Assembly (NCBI GenBank): GCA_003278145.1
Contig: QCGV01000002.1
Location: 1-64,000, forward strand
From: OCS116 cluster bacterium AG-390-A19
GTDB lineage: Bacteria > Pseudomonadota > Alphaproteobacteria > MED-G09
Direction: 5' to 3'
DNA: 64,000 nucleotides
Notes under the pieces: model-generated
The model's database searches: none
What the model saw: the letters and a program-made list of their open reading frames with translations, nothing else
Told to the model about the DNA's origin: nothing
Shown: one piece after another, positions 44,600-52,359 of the stretch
Numbering within the stretch: the first letter of the stretch is position 1
Layout: every line of letters begins with the position of its first letter
Made by a program: the position numbers and the translations under genes

Positions 44600-45286
44600 T
44601 TAATCCCAAGTTTTGATATGATACATTAAATTTGTACTTATCACTTTTCTAACACTATTAGCTCTTTTTTGAAATTTTTGACCAGATTCACTATTTAGTG
44701 TTGACGAAATACCATCCATAAGGGCGTCTAAAGATGGACCTGACATTACAACATAGTGTGTTCTATTTTCTAATCCAGTAAAAGTATCTTGATAAAGTGT
44801 GGCTGAACCAGGCAAATCTGCTGAATTCATAAAATCAGAGAATACTTCACCATATCTTTTCGCATCTTTAACTCTAACATTATATAAAGCTAAATATGGA
44901 TTTTTCTCAAAATCTACATCACCAAAATTAAGTATAGGAGTACCAACTCCCTCCAAACCACTAACAGCTACGGTAGATAAATCTCTTAAAAAATCTTGTC
45001 CTGCTTGTGATTGAAAGATTGCAGATGCTCTCTCAAAAGAAGCGCCATCCGGATGTTGCTGAACCGCACAATGCGTCTCAGGATTTTCTCCATTAAATAA
45101 CATTGTCCACAAAGTAATAGATGGTAAATCTTTTGCAGCATCACTATTTATAAAATTATCCATTTTTTCTACAACAGCTGCATCTTCAGTTGATGAAAAA
45201 CAATAATATGCATCCATTGGAGCAGCTTCTAGCCTTACAAAAGATAGAACTCCAAAAATCATCGGCATTAATAAATATTTTCTCAT
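44600..45286 (-). CDS. Secreted protein of unknown function (1 of 3)
   Basis: 228 residues with a signal peptide ending near LEA (about 21). I recognise no family. The mature part alternates strands and helices in what looks like two related halves (about 25-120 and 125-228), each with a long helix near its end (SFERASAIFQSQAGQDFL; ALMDGISSTLNSESGQKF). It contains few cysteines (C29, C73). It is 22 bp downstream of the second secreted gene. It may belong to the dimeric alpha-beta barrel class, but sequence alone does not show it. Confidence 0.6.
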   Translation of the reverse strand: MRKYLLMPMIFGVLSFVRLEAAPMDAYYCFSSTEDAAVVEKMDNFINSDAAKDLPSITLWTMLFNGENPETHCAVQQHPDGASFERASAIFQSQAGQDFLRDLSTVAVSGLEGVGTPILNFGDVDFEKNPYLALYNVRVKDAKRYGEVFSDFMNSADLPGSATLYQDTFTGLENRTHYVVMSGPSLDALMDGISSTLNSESGQKFQKRANSVRKVISTNLMYHIKTWD

Positions 45287-45308
45287 TTCCTTCTCCTTTT
45301 TTTATTTT

Positions 45309-46085
45309 TTATGGACGATATAAAATTTCTTCCTGCATTAATGATGAGCCATTACATTGTGCAAATTCCGTTTCGTAATCACGACGATCTTTCCAGCCAC
45401 CATTTCTTTCCGCCATCTTATTTTTCATAACCGAGTCAACATCAGGATAAAGCACTATGTGCGCGAAAGTAGGAAGATTTGCACCACCAAGATGAGGAAC
45501 AAAAGTTAACCAACCAATAATTCCATTTGGACTTTCAGCAATATTATTCGCGATTCTATTATGCTCAATAATCAAGTCCTCAGCTTTTTTTCCTTCACGA
45601 ATATTACACCAATTCCATTCAGCATATCTCAAATCTCTTTTGTTAAGAACATCCTCATTTGCATATAGGAAATTACCTGAAGCAGCTTTTACATAACAAG
45701 TTGCAACATCTGCCCACTCATTACGTAGTGTCTCAGCATCTTTTTTACTTAGCCATTTATCCCATGTTTTACCAACATTTGGACCAATAAGAAATTCAAT
45801 GAAATCATATTTCACTGGATTATTAAAATTACCATTCGAATAAAACGGAATATGACTTACAACTGTTAGCTCAACATCATGCTTTTTTGTCCACTTATAA
45901 AACTTATCATTCAGAGAATGATAATCCTCCATTGTCTTACCCTCATTTAATTTACAAATATTAGCATTAATAGCAAAAGGGGCATTACTAGAAACTCCTC
46001 CTCCTAAATTATTATCATCAGCAAATACATTATTATTGCTGAATGGAATTGTTAATAAAGTAAGTATTAGTAGATACTTCTTCAT
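45309..46085 (-). CDS. Secreted duplicated-domain protein, unknown (2 of 3)
   Basis: 258 residues with signal peptide ending near FADD (about 22). Two internal repeats begin NICKLNEGKTMEDY (42-55) and NWCNIREGKKAEDL (158-171). Each ends with a cysteine, giving C44-C130 and C160-C244 with almost equal spacing (86 and 84). The halves fit an alpha-beta sandwich of the ABM/NIPSNAP kind; no catalytic residues are evident. It is homologous along its length to the next upstream gene. Function unknown; periplasmic or extracellular. Confidence 0.65.
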   Translation of the reverse strand: MKKYLLILTLLTIPFSNNNVFADDNNLGGGVSSNAPFAINANICKLNEGKTMEDYHSLNDKFYKWTKKHDVELTVVSHIPFYSNGNFNNPVKYDFIEFLIGPNVGKTWDKWLSKKDAETLRNEWADVATCYVKAASGNFLYANEDVLNKRDLRYAEWNWCNIREGKKAEDLIIEHNRIANNIAESPNGIIGWLTFVPHLGGANLPTFAHIVLYPDVDSVMKNKMAERNGGWKDRRDYETEFAQCNGSSLMQEEILYRP

Positions 46086-46105
46086 TTATTTCTCCTTTGC
46101 AGTAA

Positions 46106-46882
46106 TTAATTTTTAGGACGGTTTAATACTTCTTCAGAATACAACTCTTCGCCTGAACAACTTGCATAATTTTCAGTATATTCGTAATAACCTTCCCATC
46201 CCCCGGCAGCGAAAGCTTCTTTATATTTCATGAACGATTCAACATCATCATAAATACCCAAGTGAACAAAATCGCCAGGTGCTTGAGCACCCCCAGTAAC
46301 GGGTGTTACTATAACCCAACCGCTAAGACCAATATTATCTTTTTTAAGCTCCTCAATCATCATTGCATGCCTTGCTTGTAAATCCTTAATTGATACTCCA
46401 TCTTTTCTTGAGCACCAATTCCAGCTAACAACACGATCATTTTCAGAATCGAGAGCCTTCTGATCTAAATACTGAGGATAGGCATGACCCCACTTAACAT
46501 AACAATCGGCAGCTTCTTGCCATTTTTTTGCTAGCTTTTGACCTTCTTTAGTGCCTAGCCACATATCCCATGCCTTACCTGTTGTATTGTGTGGGCCAGC
46601 AAGAATTTCTTGAAAATCAATTCCTCTGTCGGATACAAAATTATCATGTGGAAATAAAGGCATTTGTCTTGATACGAAAACCTCTACGTCATTTTTCTTA
46701 GACCATTTGATATAATTATTAACGGCATTAGAATAATCTTCCATTGAAGAACCATCATTTAATTTACAAAAATTAACTTGAAAATTAAAATATGATTGTT
46801 CAGCATGGTCATCTGCTTTTAAAATTGATGTAAATGAAATAGTAGCTATCAAAGCTATAAAACTAATAATAAAATTTTTCAT
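46106..46882 (-). CDS. Secreted duplicated-domain protein, unknown (3 of 3)
   Basis: 258 residues with a signal peptide ending near LKA (about 23). As in its neighbour, two halves start NFCKLNDGSSMEDY (37-50) and NWCSRKDGVSIKDL (155-168). The cysteines are C39-C127 and C157-C242 (spacing 88 and 85). WVIVTPVTGGAQAPGDFVHLGIYDDVESFM matches WLTFVPHLGGANLPTFAHIVLY in the paralogue. First gene of the three-gene run. Function unknown. Confidence 0.65.
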   Translation of the reverse strand: MKNFIISFIALIATISFTSILKADDHAEQSYFNFQVNFCKLNDGSSMEDYSNAVNNYIKWSKKNDVEVFVSRQMPLFPHDNFVSDRGIDFQEILAGPHNTTGKAWDMWLGTKEGQKLAKKWQEAADCYVKWGHAYPQYLDQKALDSENDRVVSWNWCSRKDGVSIKDLQARHAMMIEELKKDNIGLSGWVIVTPVTGGAQAPGDFVHLGIYDDVESFMKYKEAFAAGGWEGYYEYTENYASCSGEELYSEEVLNRPKN

Positions 46883-46986
46883 GATCCACTCCCATAGATA
46901 TTAATAATAATTCTTAACTAGCGTCTTTCAGTTAAAAACATAATGAAAGGGTGAAAAGTGATAAATTTATAAAAAAATCGAAAACT

Positions 46987-47017
46987 TATACATAATATTG
47001 TGGATAACGGGGATAAC
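46987..47017. promoter_or_regulatory. DnaA-box cluster
   Basis: The perfect DnaA box TTATCCACA (minus strand, 47008-47000) is directly followed on the left by the near-box TTATCCCCG (47017-47009), head to tail. A one-mismatch TTATACATA lies on the plus strand at 46987-46995. The next 60 bp towards the cupin gene are very AT-rich. It is the most DnaA-box-like spot I noticed, in the divergent gap before the cupin gene. An origin, a regulatory site or coincidence are all possible. Confidence 0.4.
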
Positions 47018-47092
47018 TTTTTATTTTATTAATAGCAATAAATTTAATAATGCAAATATAATATTACTTAATAAAGAGTCAAAGGGGTAAAA

Positions 47093-47626
47093 ATGGAGAA
47101 TTTAAGACGCATTGTTACAGGTCATGATGAAGAGGGTAAATCTATAATCATGATTGATGGAGGACCTTCAAGAACAATAGGTGAAGATGTTGGTGGATTA
47201 TTTGAGATCTGGAATACGGATGGAAAAAAAATTGATAGTTTGGATAATAGGGATAGAGCTGATATTGAAATAATCTTATCTCCTGAAGCAAATGGAACAA
47301 AATTTAGATATTTTCAAATTCAACCTACCCCAGAGAATATACCAAGAGAAAAACTTGAAGAAGCAGCAGCAATTGCTTTTGATAAAATTGGTGCCGCACA
47401 TGAGAGAATTGATACCTCAAGACATCATGCAATGCATCAAACAAAAACAATAGATTATATAATTCTATTGAAGGGGGATGTTACTCTTTTATTAGATAAA
47501 GATGAAGTTAGACTTAAACCTTTTGATACGGTTGTTCAAAGAGGAACTAATCATGCTTGGGTTAATAATGGAAATGAACCTGCATTACTCATTGCTGTTT
47601 TAATTGATAGCGATATAAAAAGATAA
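47093..47626 (+). CDS. Cupin-domain protein
   Basis: 177 residues. A C-terminal cupin barrel (about 95-175) has the metal-ligand style HHAMHQTKTIDYIILLKGDVTLLLDKDEVRLKPFDTVVQRGTNHAW, so histidines at both cupin motifs are present. The N-terminal ~90 residues are a distinct beta-rich part. Similar cupins accompany aromatic and amide catabolism. Strong ribosome site AAAGGGG. It is convergent with Rieske oxygenase 3, 5 bp apart. Enzymatic (dioxygenase) or regulatory roles both remain possible. Confidence 0.82.
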   Translation: MENLRRIVTGHDEEGKSIIMIDGGPSRTIGEDVGGLFEIWNTDGKKIDSLDNRDRADIEIILSPEANGTKFRYFQIQPTPENIPREKLEEAAAIAFDKIGAAHERIDTSRHHAMHQTKTIDYIILLKGDVTLLLDKDEVRLKPFDTVVQRGTNHAWVNNGNEPALLIAVLIDSDIKR

Positions 47627-47631
47627 ATAAA

Positions 47632-48978
47632 TTAAGAGGATTTTGAATTATATTCTTTTAATCTTTGTTCAATATCATTTGGATACGTCCAATCATCACC
47701 CATAGCCTGTTCTACTCTGAGTTCTTTAGGAATCTTATTTATACCAATAATTTTATCCACTTCTTGATGCCAATGATAAATTCTTGCCTCTTGGTAACTA
47801 AGAGGTACACCATCAAAAGCATAAGAGTCGACAGCTTTTTGAATCCAGCCTCCAAACTGAAGATCCTCATCGAGAACATCATTAAATCCTTGAATTTGAG
47901 AGTCCCATATCTCAGGTCTTTCTCCTCCACCCCAATCAGGGGCTATCCACATAACCTCAAAAATACACTCGTTAATACTTGTTGGCCACCATTGTAATAT
48001 AGGAAAGCCTCTCTCTGACATTGGAGAAACTAAATTAGGCATTAAGTTATAGGATTGGGTACACGTTCTAGCGATATATCCAGCCGTCTCTATTTCAGGT
48101 CTTGGATCTACAGTACCAATTTCTATTCCTAACTTTTTAGTACCCTTCGGAAGCGGATGATAACTAGTCGAATTTGGGTCTGAAGAATCAGCAACACCAT
48201 AAACTGGTAAATCTGGATAAGATCTACTTGGTGCTACCATTCTGCCATGGCCATGAGGATAGAAAGTATTTACATTTCCTCGATAATCTAAGCCTACATG
48301 AACTGTTTTAGGATGAATTGATTGAACATGGTAAACTTCCATATTTGCTTCCATTGCAATTTTCCAATTACACTTTACATCATAGCTGTACTGATCAACT
48401 AAACGCAGAGATCCTAGCTGGAATTCTTTAAGCTCTTCATAAATAGGACCTAAGCTTTCTTTCAAAGTAATTGCATCAAGGTCAAAATTTATAAATATAA
48501 GATTCCCCATTAACTCAATATTGATTTTATGAAGACTTCTGCAGCTATCATCAAAATCTACAAAGTCTTGAGGGTCTCTTTTACCTATTAAATCGCCGTC
48601 AAAATTATAATTCCAGCCATGGTAGCCGCATAATAAACTTTTTTCTTTTCCATAATCCTCTCTAACAATTGCAGCACCTCTATGACGGCACATATTATAA
48701 AAAGCGGTCACTTCATTTTTATTTTTTCTTACAATAATAACAGGCTGGCCTGTTTTTTCCCAAAGTTTATAACAACCAGTTTCTGGAATCTCATCTAGAT
48801 GACCAGCCAAAAGCCAAGTCTTTTTCCACAAATTTTCTTTTTCTAACTCAAAGAATTCTTTATCAGTATATCTCTTTCCTGGAAGATCTGGTAATTTAGG
48901 AAAAGTTGAAGGTGGAGATGTTCTATTCCTCTCGTATTCAATCAAATCTTTTATCTTATCAATTTGTACTTGATCCAT
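47632..48978 (-). CDS. Rieske non-heme iron oxygenase alpha subunit 3
   Basis: 448 residues. Rieske ligands are C97/H99 and C117/H120 (CRHRG...CGYHGW). The catalytic iron region is EANMEVYHVQSIHPKT (about 208-223). The tail with WHQEVDKIIGINKIP is typical of ring-hydroxylating oxygenases. It is 43 bp downstream of the amidohydrolase on the same strand, so the two may act in one pathway (for example oxidation after or before amide cleavage). No reductase is adjacent. Confidence 0.9.
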   Translation of the reverse strand: MDQVQIDKIKDLIEYERNRTSPPSTFPKLPDLPGKRYTDKEFFELEKENLWKKTWLLAGHLDEIPETGCYKLWEKTGQPVIIVRKNKNEVTAFYNMCRHRGAAIVREDYGKEKSLLCGYHGWNYNFDGDLIGKRDPQDFVDFDDSCRSLHKINIELMGNLIFINFDLDAITLKESLGPIYEELKEFQLGSLRLVDQYSYDVKCNWKIAMEANMEVYHVQSIHPKTVHVGLDYRGNVNTFYPHGHGRMVAPSRSYPDLPVYGVADSSDPNSTSYHPLPKGTKKLGIEIGTVDPRPEIETAGYIARTCTQSYNLMPNLVSPMSERGFPILQWWPTSINECIFEVMWIAPDWGGGERPEIWDSQIQGFNDVLDEDLQFGGWIQKAVDSYAFDGVPLSYQEARIYHWHQEVDKIIGINKIPKELRVEQAMGDDWTYPNDIEQRLKEYNSKSS

Positions 48979-49021
48979 TTTTTACCTCATACACTATTCG
49001 AAATTATGGTTATCAAAAAAT

Positions 49022-50689
49022 TTAAACTATAGTTCCGCTTTTAATATCAGTATATTCATTATTTTCATAAACAACTGAACCATTAACAATAACTTTTTCA
49101 TAGCCTTTTGAGTACCGCATATAACGACTAGCCTCGCCAGGAAAATCATTCACGAATGCTTCATCAGAAATTCCTACTTCATTAATATCAAATAGAACTA
49201 AATCAGCAGCTTTACCTTCTTTAATCTCTCCTCGATCAAAGAGACCCCAATCATCCGCAACTTCTTTTGTCATTCTATGAACAGCTGTTGATAAAGATAT
49301 TTTATTAGTATCTCTTACGTAATGTTCTAAAAGGTGAGTAGTGTCTCCCGTGCCACAAAATTGAGTAATGTGGGCGCCAGCATCAGATGCTCCAAAGTGA
49401 CAGAGTTCATTCATAATAAGATAAGAAACGGACTCTTTATCAGAGTTAATTACATCCATAAGTTGAAATTCAGTCTTTAAGTCATCGGCATTAGCAATAT
49501 CTAAAATCACTTGTCCAATTTCCTTTTCTTCAGTTTGAGCAATTTCAGCTAAATATTTTCCAGTATATTTTTTATTATCATCCGAATAAACTTGACCAAC
49601 TTTCAGCATCGGCAATGCAGCGCTCATCCCTTGAGCATTTTTAGCTTCTTCAATAAGTATTTTTTGATTATCTATATTTGAAAATGCCTCTTTTCTATCT
49701 TTTACTGATAGATCCATAATGGATTTCCAAGTAGGCATTCCAAATAAAAGCATACTTGTCTCAGATAATCGCATATTCAAGTCAAAACAACGCGGCATGG
49801 TTTGACCGAATACTTTTGCTCCCCTATCTCTCTCTTTTTGAAGAGCTTCCATAATTCTCTCTGCTTTAGGAGCATCAGGAGTAGATAATACTGGTTGAAA
49901 AGTACACATGATACCTGTCTCTATACTTATATCCCCTAATTCTTGAATATTTTTTAATTGAGTTTCCATATCAATAAAGTATGGAACAACCTGCCAGACA
50001 CCTCTTCCTGTTATGGTTGCAGCTTTCGCAAGTGCCATTTTTTCTTTTATGCATGAAAAACGACTGGGTACAGGATCAAAATTCTCGTCAACATCAACAT
50101 ATGAAGATGAGACACCTAAGGCTCCATGCTTCATTGCCATTTCAACAATTTCTACCATTTGTTTAATTTCATCGTCTGTTGCTTCTCTTTTCTGGCTATC
50201 TTCACCCATTACATATAAACGAACTGCAGAATGACCAATCAAAGCACCAACATTAATGCCTAACCCAGGTTTGATATGATCAAGATACTCTCCAAAACTC
50301 TCCCATGAAAAAGGCACCGCTTCTTCAAAAGTAGGTTTTTTGATATCTTCAATTACCTGAAACATTGAGATAATTTTATTTTCACCGCCATTCCTAATTG
50401 GCGCAAGAGATAAAGAACAATTTCCTGTTACAACAGTTGTAACCCCGTGTTCAATTGAAGGAGTTGCATAACCATCCCAGCATAACTGTGGATCAAAATG
50501 TGTATGGATATCTATAAATCCTGGTGACAGTATTAAGCCCTTAGCATCAATTTGTTTATCACAATCATTGCTAATATTTCCAACCTCTTGAATGATACCA
50601 TCCTTAATAAATACGTCACCTTCAAAAGGATCTCCTCCAGTTCCATCAACAATGGTTGCATTTCGAATTACCATAGAATTATCTGACAT
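49022..50689 (-). CDS. N-acyl-D-amino-acid deacylase family amidohydrolase
   Basis: 555 residues, metal-dependent amidohydrolase of the D-aminoacylase/AGE type. An N-terminal beta domain covers about 1-55. The metal site is HTHFD (62-66) in the segment SPGFIDIHTHFDPQLCWDG, followed by GVTTVVTGNCSLSLAP with the bridging-residue position. The C-terminal region has SDAGAHITQFCGTGDTTHLL (catalytic Asp, about 441-460) and GEIKEGKAADLVLFD. Ribosome site AGGAG. Such enzymes hydrolyse N-acyl D-amino acids or cyclic amides; the substrate here is unknown. Divergent from the VOC gene. Confidence 0.88.
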   Translation of the reverse strand: MSDNSMVIRNATIVDGTGGDPFEGDVFIKDGIIQEVGNISNDCDKQIDAKGLILSPGFIDIHTHFDPQLCWDGYATPSIEHGVTTVVTGNCSLSLAPIRNGGENKIISMFQVIEDIKKPTFEEAVPFSWESFGEYLDHIKPGLGINVGALIGHSAVRLYVMGEDSQKREATDDEIKQMVEIVEMAMKHGALGVSSSYVDVDENFDPVPSRFSCIKEKMALAKAATITGRGVWQVVPYFIDMETQLKNIQELGDISIETGIMCTFQPVLSTPDAPKAERIMEALQKERDRGAKVFGQTMPRCFDLNMRLSETSMLLFGMPTWKSIMDLSVKDRKEAFSNIDNQKILIEEAKNAQGMSAALPMLKVGQVYSDDNKKYTGKYLAEIAQTEEKEIGQVILDIANADDLKTEFQLMDVINSDKESVSYLIMNELCHFGASDAGAHITQFCGTGDTTHLLEHYVRDTNKISLSTAVHRMTKEVADDWGLFDRGEIKEGKAADLVLFDINEVGISDEAFVNDFPGEASRYMRYSKGYEKVIVNGSVVYENNEYTDIKSGTIV

Positions 50690-50773
50690 TTATAGCTCCT
50701 AAAAATTAATGTATTTTTTCCTAGATAAAAAAAATTGTCTAGGCTTTTCATAAAAAAATTGTAAAGTATTAAA

Positions 50774-51289
50774 ATGTTTACTTCTGAACGTCCAATAATA
50801 CAAATAGCTTATGCAGTCAGAGATGTAAGAGAAGCCGCAGCATTTTGGTCTAAAAAATATAATATTGGACCATTCTATGTAAATGAACATATAAAAATAC
50901 AAAATACTCTTGTTAATAGAAAAGAAAGCGAGTTTGACCATTCGTCAGCATACGGGTGGAAAGAAAATACAATGATTGAGTTAATATGTGATCATGAAAT
51001 TCAAGATATTCCAAAAAATAGTAACTCAAAAGGAATACATCACGTTGCCTGGATTGCTCCTGATTTTGAAAAAGAAAAAGAAATTTTAGAAAAACAAGGT
51101 TGTGAGGAGGTATTATCTGCAAACGTAGGGCACCGAAACGGAATGAAATTCGCTTGGTTTTATCCAGGTGATGAAATAAATCACTTCTATGAAATTTATC
51201 AAAAAAGCGATGACATTAATAATTTTTATGAATTTTTATATGAGCAATCAAAGGATTGGAACGGAAAAAATCCAGTTAGAGATATATAA
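50774..51289 (+). CDS. VOC (glyoxalase/dioxygenase superfamily) protein
   Basis: 171 residues. Two beta-alpha-beta-beta-beta modules: IIQIAYAVRDVREAAAFWSKKY (about 8-29) and KGIHHVAWIAPDFEKEKEILEKQG (about 87-110). The histidine in IHHVAW and E168-region acidic residues could bind metal. It may be a glyoxalase, isomerase or extradiol-type enzyme; family yes, activity no. Convergent with korB, 4 bp apart. Confidence 0.8.
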   Translation: MFTSERPIIQIAYAVRDVREAAAFWSKKYNIGPFYVNEHIKIQNTLVNRKESEFDHSSAYGWKENTMIELICDHEIQDIPKNSNSKGIHHVAWIAPDFEKEKEILEKQGCEEVLSANVGHRNGMKFAWFYPGDEINHFYEIYQKSDDINNFYEFLYEQSKDWNGKNPVRDI

Positions 51290-51293
51290 GATA

Positions 51294-52349
51294 TTAGCTG
51301 AAATTTTTATTCACAAAATCTAAACCACTTGAACCAGGGCATAATTCTTTTTCTGAGAGAATATTGAGGGGCTTATGGTTAGTGTTGATAGTATCATGTA
51401 AATCCATTTCATTCTTATCGAGATAAATTAAACCTGTAACTACAGAACCATCGGATTGATGACCGTTAAGAACACTTAATGCATTTGATTTATCATAAGG
51501 GTTATGATTATTGTCTAATTTTCGTAAAATCATTTTTGAGCCATCATGAATTTCTACTTCTGTAGTTGTACCCTCATCATATTGAATCTTAATTTCTTCT
51601 TTGTCAGGAATAACATCTAAAAAACCAAGAGCTTCATTATGCTCCCTAAAATATTGGTAGCTTTTTGTGGATTGAATATGATTATTAAAAGTTACACATG
51701 GCGAAATGACATCAATAAATGAAAAACCTTTATATTTTAAAGCAGCAGTCATTAAAGGAACTAGCTGCTCTTTGTCGCCAGAAAAACTTCTAGCAACAAA
51801 ACCAGCTCCAAGTTGTATAGCTAATGCAGCAAGATCGATAGATTCAAAAAGGTTATCCTCGCCCTTCTTACTTTTAGATTCTTTATCGTTTGTTGCAGAG
51901 AACTGGCCTTTAGTAAGACCGTAGGTCCCATTATTATCCACAACATAGAGCATATTAAGACGGCGCCTTATAATATGACAAAATTGACCAAGACCAATTG
52001 AAGCAGTATCACCATCACCTGATACACCCAAATAAAACAAATCCCTATTAGCTAGATTAGCGCCTGTTGCTACAGAGGGCATTCTTCCATGAACTGAATT
52101 AAAACCATGAGATTTATTTAAAAAATAAGTAGGAGTTTTAGAAGAACAACCTATTCCAGATAGTTTAGCCAATTTATGAGCTGGTATTGATAAATTAAAA
52201 CAGGCCTCAATTATTGCCGATGATACAGAGTCATGACCACAGCCTGCACATAATGTTGATAATGCCCCCTCATAATCTCTTCTAGTCAATCCAAGTCTAT
52301 TCTTGGGTAATCGAGGGTGTTTAGCTGATGGTTTTTTTATATAACTCAT
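51294..52349 (-). CDS. korB: 2-oxoacid:ferredoxin oxidoreductase beta subunit
   Basis: 351 residues, thiamine-diphosphate subunit. CAGCGH (34-39) holds two of the cluster/structure cysteines. GVSGDGDTASIGLGQ (about 108-122) and VVDNNGTYGLTKGQFSATND (about 136-155) form the ThDP-Mg2+ site. It matches the 2-oxoglutarate-type KorB more than pyruvate enzymes, which carry additional subunits. It lies 10 bp after korA and completes the GltD-like/korA/korB operon. It oxidatively decarboxylates a 2-oxoacid to acyl-CoA, reducing ferredoxin. Confidence 0.9.
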   Translation of the reverse strand: MSYIKKPSAKHPRLPKNRLGLTRRDYEGALSTLCAGCGHDSVSSAIIEACFNLSIPAHKLAKLSGIGCSSKTPTYFLNKSHGFNSVHGRMPSVATGANLANRDLFYLGVSGDGDTASIGLGQFCHIIRRRLNMLYVVDNNGTYGLTKGQFSATNDKESKSKKGEDNLFESIDLAALAIQLGAGFVARSFSGDKEQLVPLMTAALKYKGFSFIDVISPCVTFNNHIQSTKSYQYFREHNEALGFLDVIPDKEEIKIQYDEGTTTEVEIHDGSKMILRKLDNNHNPYDKSNALSVLNGHQSDGSVVTGLIYLDKNEMDLHDTINTNHKPLNILSEKELCPGSSGLDFVNKNFS

Positions 52350-52359
52350 TATTTTTTAC

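Noticed and set aside
50699-50941. 80-codon minus-strand frame before the amidohydrolase
   Set aside because: It overlaps the VOC gene, which has clear family motifs, and the product is an implausible aromatic-rich sequence.
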